Assembly: GCF_013009555.1 (NCBI RefSeq)
Contig: NZ_CP046176.1
Location: 1,891,501 to 1,955,500 of the forward strand
Length of the DNA stretch: 64,000 bases
From: Phocaeicola dorei
GTDB lineage: Bacteria > Bacteroidota > Bacteroidia > Bacteroidales > Bacteroidaceae
Reading direction: 5' to 3'
Position numbers and translations under genes: made by a program. This document shows positions 61,982 to 64,000 of this stretch, piece after piece (positions within the stretch are counted from its first letter, which is position 1; every line of letters starts with the position of its first letter). A model generated the notes under the pieces. The model had not been told where the DNA came from. It made no database searches and saw only the letters and a list, made by a program, of their open reading frames with translations.

Positions 61982-63331
61982 ATGAATACAAATGAATTTG
62001 CCCGAATTTTATTGACTTGGATTAAGAGTTTTCTATCATGGATAGGCATCCCGCGCGATAGGTTGAATGAACTGGATGAGATTATTTTCTTGATCCTGAT
62101 TGTAGTTATTGCTTTTGCTGTAGGAGCTGTATTTCATTATTTATCTGTGCGTTTCACACGGAAGGTGTTGAAATATAAAAATATCAGTTTTTTAAGTTCG
62201 TTGATAGAATACAATGCTTTGCGGAAAATGTCTGCGGTCATTCCGCCGCTTATTATATCCGCTTTGTTGCCGTTTGCGTTCGATTATCGTTCTACTTGGT
62301 TTACTGCCAGTGAAAAAATCACTTGGATTTATTTCTTTATCGCTTTGTTGTTTTCGGTCAATGCCGTGTTAAATTCGGTGGGTAATGTGCTGATGAACAA
62401 GGAGCAGTTACAGAATCGTCCGATGAAAGGTTTCATACAAATCTTTCAAGTGATTTTTTCGTGTATTGCCATCATTGTCATCATTTCTATATTGATTAAT
62501 AAGTCGCCTCTCAATCTGATTACCGGACTGGGTGCTTTTGCTGCCGTGCTGATGTTGATTTTCAAAGATACCATCCTTGGCTTTGTGGCGGGGGTGCTGC
62601 TTTCCGAGAATGATATGGTGCATATCGGCGATTGGATTGAGATGCCTCAGAATAATGTGAATGGGGTGGTGATGGATATCACTCTGAACATTGTGAAGGT
62701 TCAGAATTTCGATAATACTATTGTCACTATACCTCCTTATTCATTAGTTTCCGGTTCATTTATCAATTGGCGTGGGATGACTGAATCGGGCGGACGGCGT
62801 ATTATGCGCGAGTATGCGTTGAAACTGGATTACATACAACCCTGTACTCCTGAATTTTTGGAGAAAATGAAGAAGTTTGATGCTGATTTGGCCGACTTTA
62901 TCACAGAAAAGCAGAAACAGGCGGCCGAAGGAAAGGTAGCGAATACTGACAATCCGGCCGGATTGGTAAATGGAACCATTGATACGAATGTAGGGCTGCT
63001 TCGTGCTTATATGACTCTCTATCTGAAGCGCCATCCTTTTATCAGTAAGGACCTGTTGCTGATGGTACGCACGTTGGCTCCTACGGAGAATGGTCTGCCT
63101 GTACAAATTTATTGTTTCTCGGCCAATAAGAACTGGCCTAGTTATGAATCTATCCAGGCGGAAATCATGGAGCATTTTGTTTCTGTTCTTCCCGAGTTTG
63201 GATTGTATCCGTTCCAGAATCCTACTGCCAGAGATTATGTAATCAGTGGTTTGATAGAGTCTGGCAAGGACCTTTCTACTGTAGACGGAATTCCTTGGCA
63301 TTCGGTCTTGCCAAAGGAAGAAAAGGTATAG
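61982..63331 (+). CDS. MscS-family mechanosensitive channel (YbdG-like)
   Basis: A 449-residue inner-membrane protein. About five membrane segments precede the MscS domain, whose pore helix and beta domain include LITGLGAFAAVLMLIFKDTI, GFVAGVLL and IGDWIEMP then NVNGVVMDITLNIVKVQNFDN. The long C-terminal cytoplasmic part and the number of helices match YbdG-type channels that release solutes at low osmolarity. It is alone, 176 bp after the GH28 gene. Confidence 0.9.
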   Translation: MNTNEFARILLTWIKSFLSWIGIPRDRLNELDEIIFLILIVVIAFAVGAVFHYLSVRFTRKVLKYKNISFLSSLIEYNALRKMSAVIPPLIISALLPFAFDYRSTWFTASEKITWIYFFIALLFSVNAVLNSVGNVLMNKEQLQNRPMKGFIQIFQVIFSCIAIIVIISILINKSPLNLITGLGAFAAVLMLIFKDTILGFVAGVLLSENDMVHIGDWIEMPQNNVNGVVMDITLNIVKVQNFDNTIVTIPPYSLVSGSFINWRGMTESGGRRIMREYALKLDYIQPCTPEFLEKMKKFDADLADFITEKQKQAAEGKVANTDNPAGLVNGTIDTNVGLLRAYMTLYLKRHPFISKDLLLMVRTLAPTENGLPVQIYCFSANKNWPSYESIQAEIMEHFVSVLPEFGLYPFQNPTARDYVISGLIESGKDLSTVDGIPWHSVLPKEEKV

Positions 63332-63398
63332 TTAGGGATTTAAACATTTATTAATGACTTGCGGTTGAACAATTCTTGTTGCCGCCGTGTTATATAAA

Positions 63399-63526
63399 TG
63401 TGTTTTTCATAGTATTAGATTAAAGGTTGAAGATTGCAATCGGCTTGAGAGAAGTAGTTGCATCTGAAGTAGAAGCGTCTACTATAAAAAATATAGAAAG
63501 GTTGTTCCTTACGGGACAGCCTTTTT
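63399..63526 (+). ncRNA. Small-RNA-like unit 1 with terminator
   Basis: It begins with the 30-nt word shared with unit 2 (tgtgtttttcatagtatta and gattaaaggtt, 63399-63428) and ends in a strong terminator hairpin (aggttgttcc and gggacagcct around ttac, 63499-63522) with a T-run. It has no coding frame of note. The region before it lacks a clear TAnnTTTG, so it may be transcribed from another start or by read-through from the channel gene. Confidence 0.5.
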
Positions 63527-63527
63527 G
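63499..63527 (+). terminator. Terminator of small-RNA-like unit 1
   Basis: A 10-bp stem (two G-T pairs) with loop ttac, followed by ttttt. Confidence 0.8.
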
Positions 63528-63624
63528 TTTTGTTAAAAGAAACCATTCGCATTAACTTGAAATGTTAAAGGATTTGTTGCTTTTATTAAACAATACTATA
63601 ATTTTTCCTTAACGCTTCCTTAAA

Positions 63625-63655
63625 TTTGCAGATAGCAGGAAAGTGCGTATATTTG
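63625..63655 (+). promoter_or_regulatory. Promoter of small-RNA-like unit 2
   Basis: tttg at 63625-63628 and tatatttg (TAnnTTTG) at 63648-63655 are exactly 19 nt apart, a full consensus. Transcription would start near 63662, at the beginning of the word shared with unit 1. Confidence 0.85.
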
Positions 63656-63661
63656 TATGTG

Positions 63662-63725
63662 TGTTTTTCATAGTATTAGATTTAAGGTTAACAAAAGGTT
63701 GGAGCAAGGCGTTGCTCCTTTTTTT
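63662..63725 (+). ncRNA. Small-RNA-like unit 2 with promoter and terminator
   Basis: About 64 nt between a consensus promoter and a strong terminator hairpin (ggagcaa and ttgctcc, 63701-63718, with seven T after). It begins with a word that matches unit 1 at 29 of 30 positions (63660-63689), and has no start codon with a reasonable frame. This layout fits a short independent RNA; a leader for a distant gene is unlikely because the next gene is on the other strand. Confidence 0.65.
63701..63725 (+). terminator. Terminator of small-RNA-like unit 2
   Basis: Seven-base-pair stem ggagcaa/ttgctcc with loop ggcg, followed by seven T. Confidence 0.9.
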
Positions 63726-63862
63726 ATGGAATAACGTGAGGCTTACATCTGCTGTCCGGTTCCGATACCCAATACAGAACCACAGAGAAGAATCCGTGCA
63801 ATGTATTCCTCTCCGTGACTGTGTAACTTAATTCTGCTCTTTAATGCAAGGAGAAGGCTGAA

Positions 63863-64000
63863 TTAAATAATCTCGATGCCTTGCTTCCGGCATAACTCCA
63901 ATCCCACATCCTTTAACTTGAATTTCTGTATCTTTCCGCTGCCCGTCATAGGGAACTCATCAACAAAGAAGATATATTTAGGAATTTTGTAACGGGCTAT
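63863..64000 (-). CDS. AMP-forming acyl-CoA synthetase, C-terminal end only
   Basis: The last 45 codons of a gene that begins beyond position 64000. The encoded end reads [16 protein letters not shown] then [13 protein letters not shown], the A10 motif of acyl-CoA synthetases with the catalytic Lys. These enzymes activate fatty or other acids with ATP and CoA. The stop at 63863 lies 137 nt from the terminator of small-RNA unit 2 on the other strand. Confidence 0.88.
   Translation of the reverse strand: MARYKIPKYIFFVDEFPMTGSGKIQKFKLKDVGLELCRKQGIEII

Overview
The window looks like chromosomal DNA of a gut Bacteroidaceae species, most likely Phocaeicola/Bacteroides (vulgatus/dorei type). The clues are promoters of the TTTG-N19/20-TAnnTTTG kind, an UpxY-type capsule antiterminator, a TonB-dependent outer-membrane receptor, an H1-like small protein and a DUF5112/DUF5113-type sensor protein. 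I infer the species from general knowledge; the sequence alone does not prove it.

Positions 1-38.5 kb hold one very long minus-strand capsular polysaccharide (CPS) operon, read from right to left. It starts with upxY (38.5 kb). Next come a PglF-type long nucleotide-sugar dehydratase, two OmpA-family outer-membrane proteins and a PglE-type sugar aminotransferase, which together suggest a 4-amino-4,6-dideoxy sugar. Then comes a peptide-maturation-like island (32.1-23.4 kb): two small proteins sharing an N-terminal leader-like motif, two radical SAM/SPASM enzymes, an HprK-like kinase, an S26-like peptidase, two PqqD-like proteins, a nucleotidyltransferase and an ABC exporter. Export genes follow: Wza-like, Wzc-like, PHP phosphatase, an EEP-family protein, Wzm and Wzt. 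The distal part holds assembly genes: an FeS/F420-type protein fused to an acyltransferase, a pyruvyltransferase, about ten glycosyltransferases, an acyltransferase, a decayed acyltransferase and a protein with six helix-turn-helix repeats. The stretch from about 3.8 to 16.8 kb is visibly AT-rich and looks like an exchanged cassette whose right edge lies inside wzt.

At 38.7-39.03 kb, directly between upxY and a tyrosine recombinase gene, a 271-bp segment is flanked by 21-bp inverted repeats (20/21 matches). It contains a consensus Bacteroides promoter. In this sequence the promoter points away from upxY, so the capsule operon appears to be phase-OFF, and transcription would run antisense into the recombinase gene.

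Positions 40.7-64 kb are ordinary chromosome: a CorA transporter, an Lrp/AsnC regulator, DedA, a DUF47/PiT phosphate system, a His/Cys-rich metal-uptake-like operon (small protein, TonB receptor, DUF4625 lipoprotein), O-acetylhomoserine sulfhydrylase, an LctP permease, a HipA-like kinase with its DUF3037 partner, an H1-like protein, a 1467-residue double sensor protein with response regulator and membrane protein, tRNA-Arg(TCT), a 21-bp palindromic tandem repeat, a GH28 glycosidase, an MscS/YbdG-type channel, two related small-RNA-like units and the end of an AMP-forming acyl-CoA synthetase.

The most promising candidate for an undescribed system is the radical SAM peptide-modification island inside a phase-variable capsule operon. 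It carries the accessory set I associate with lasso-peptide clusters (HprK-like, nucleotidyltransferase, PqqD, ABC), but no lasso cyclase or transglutaminase-like protease is visible.
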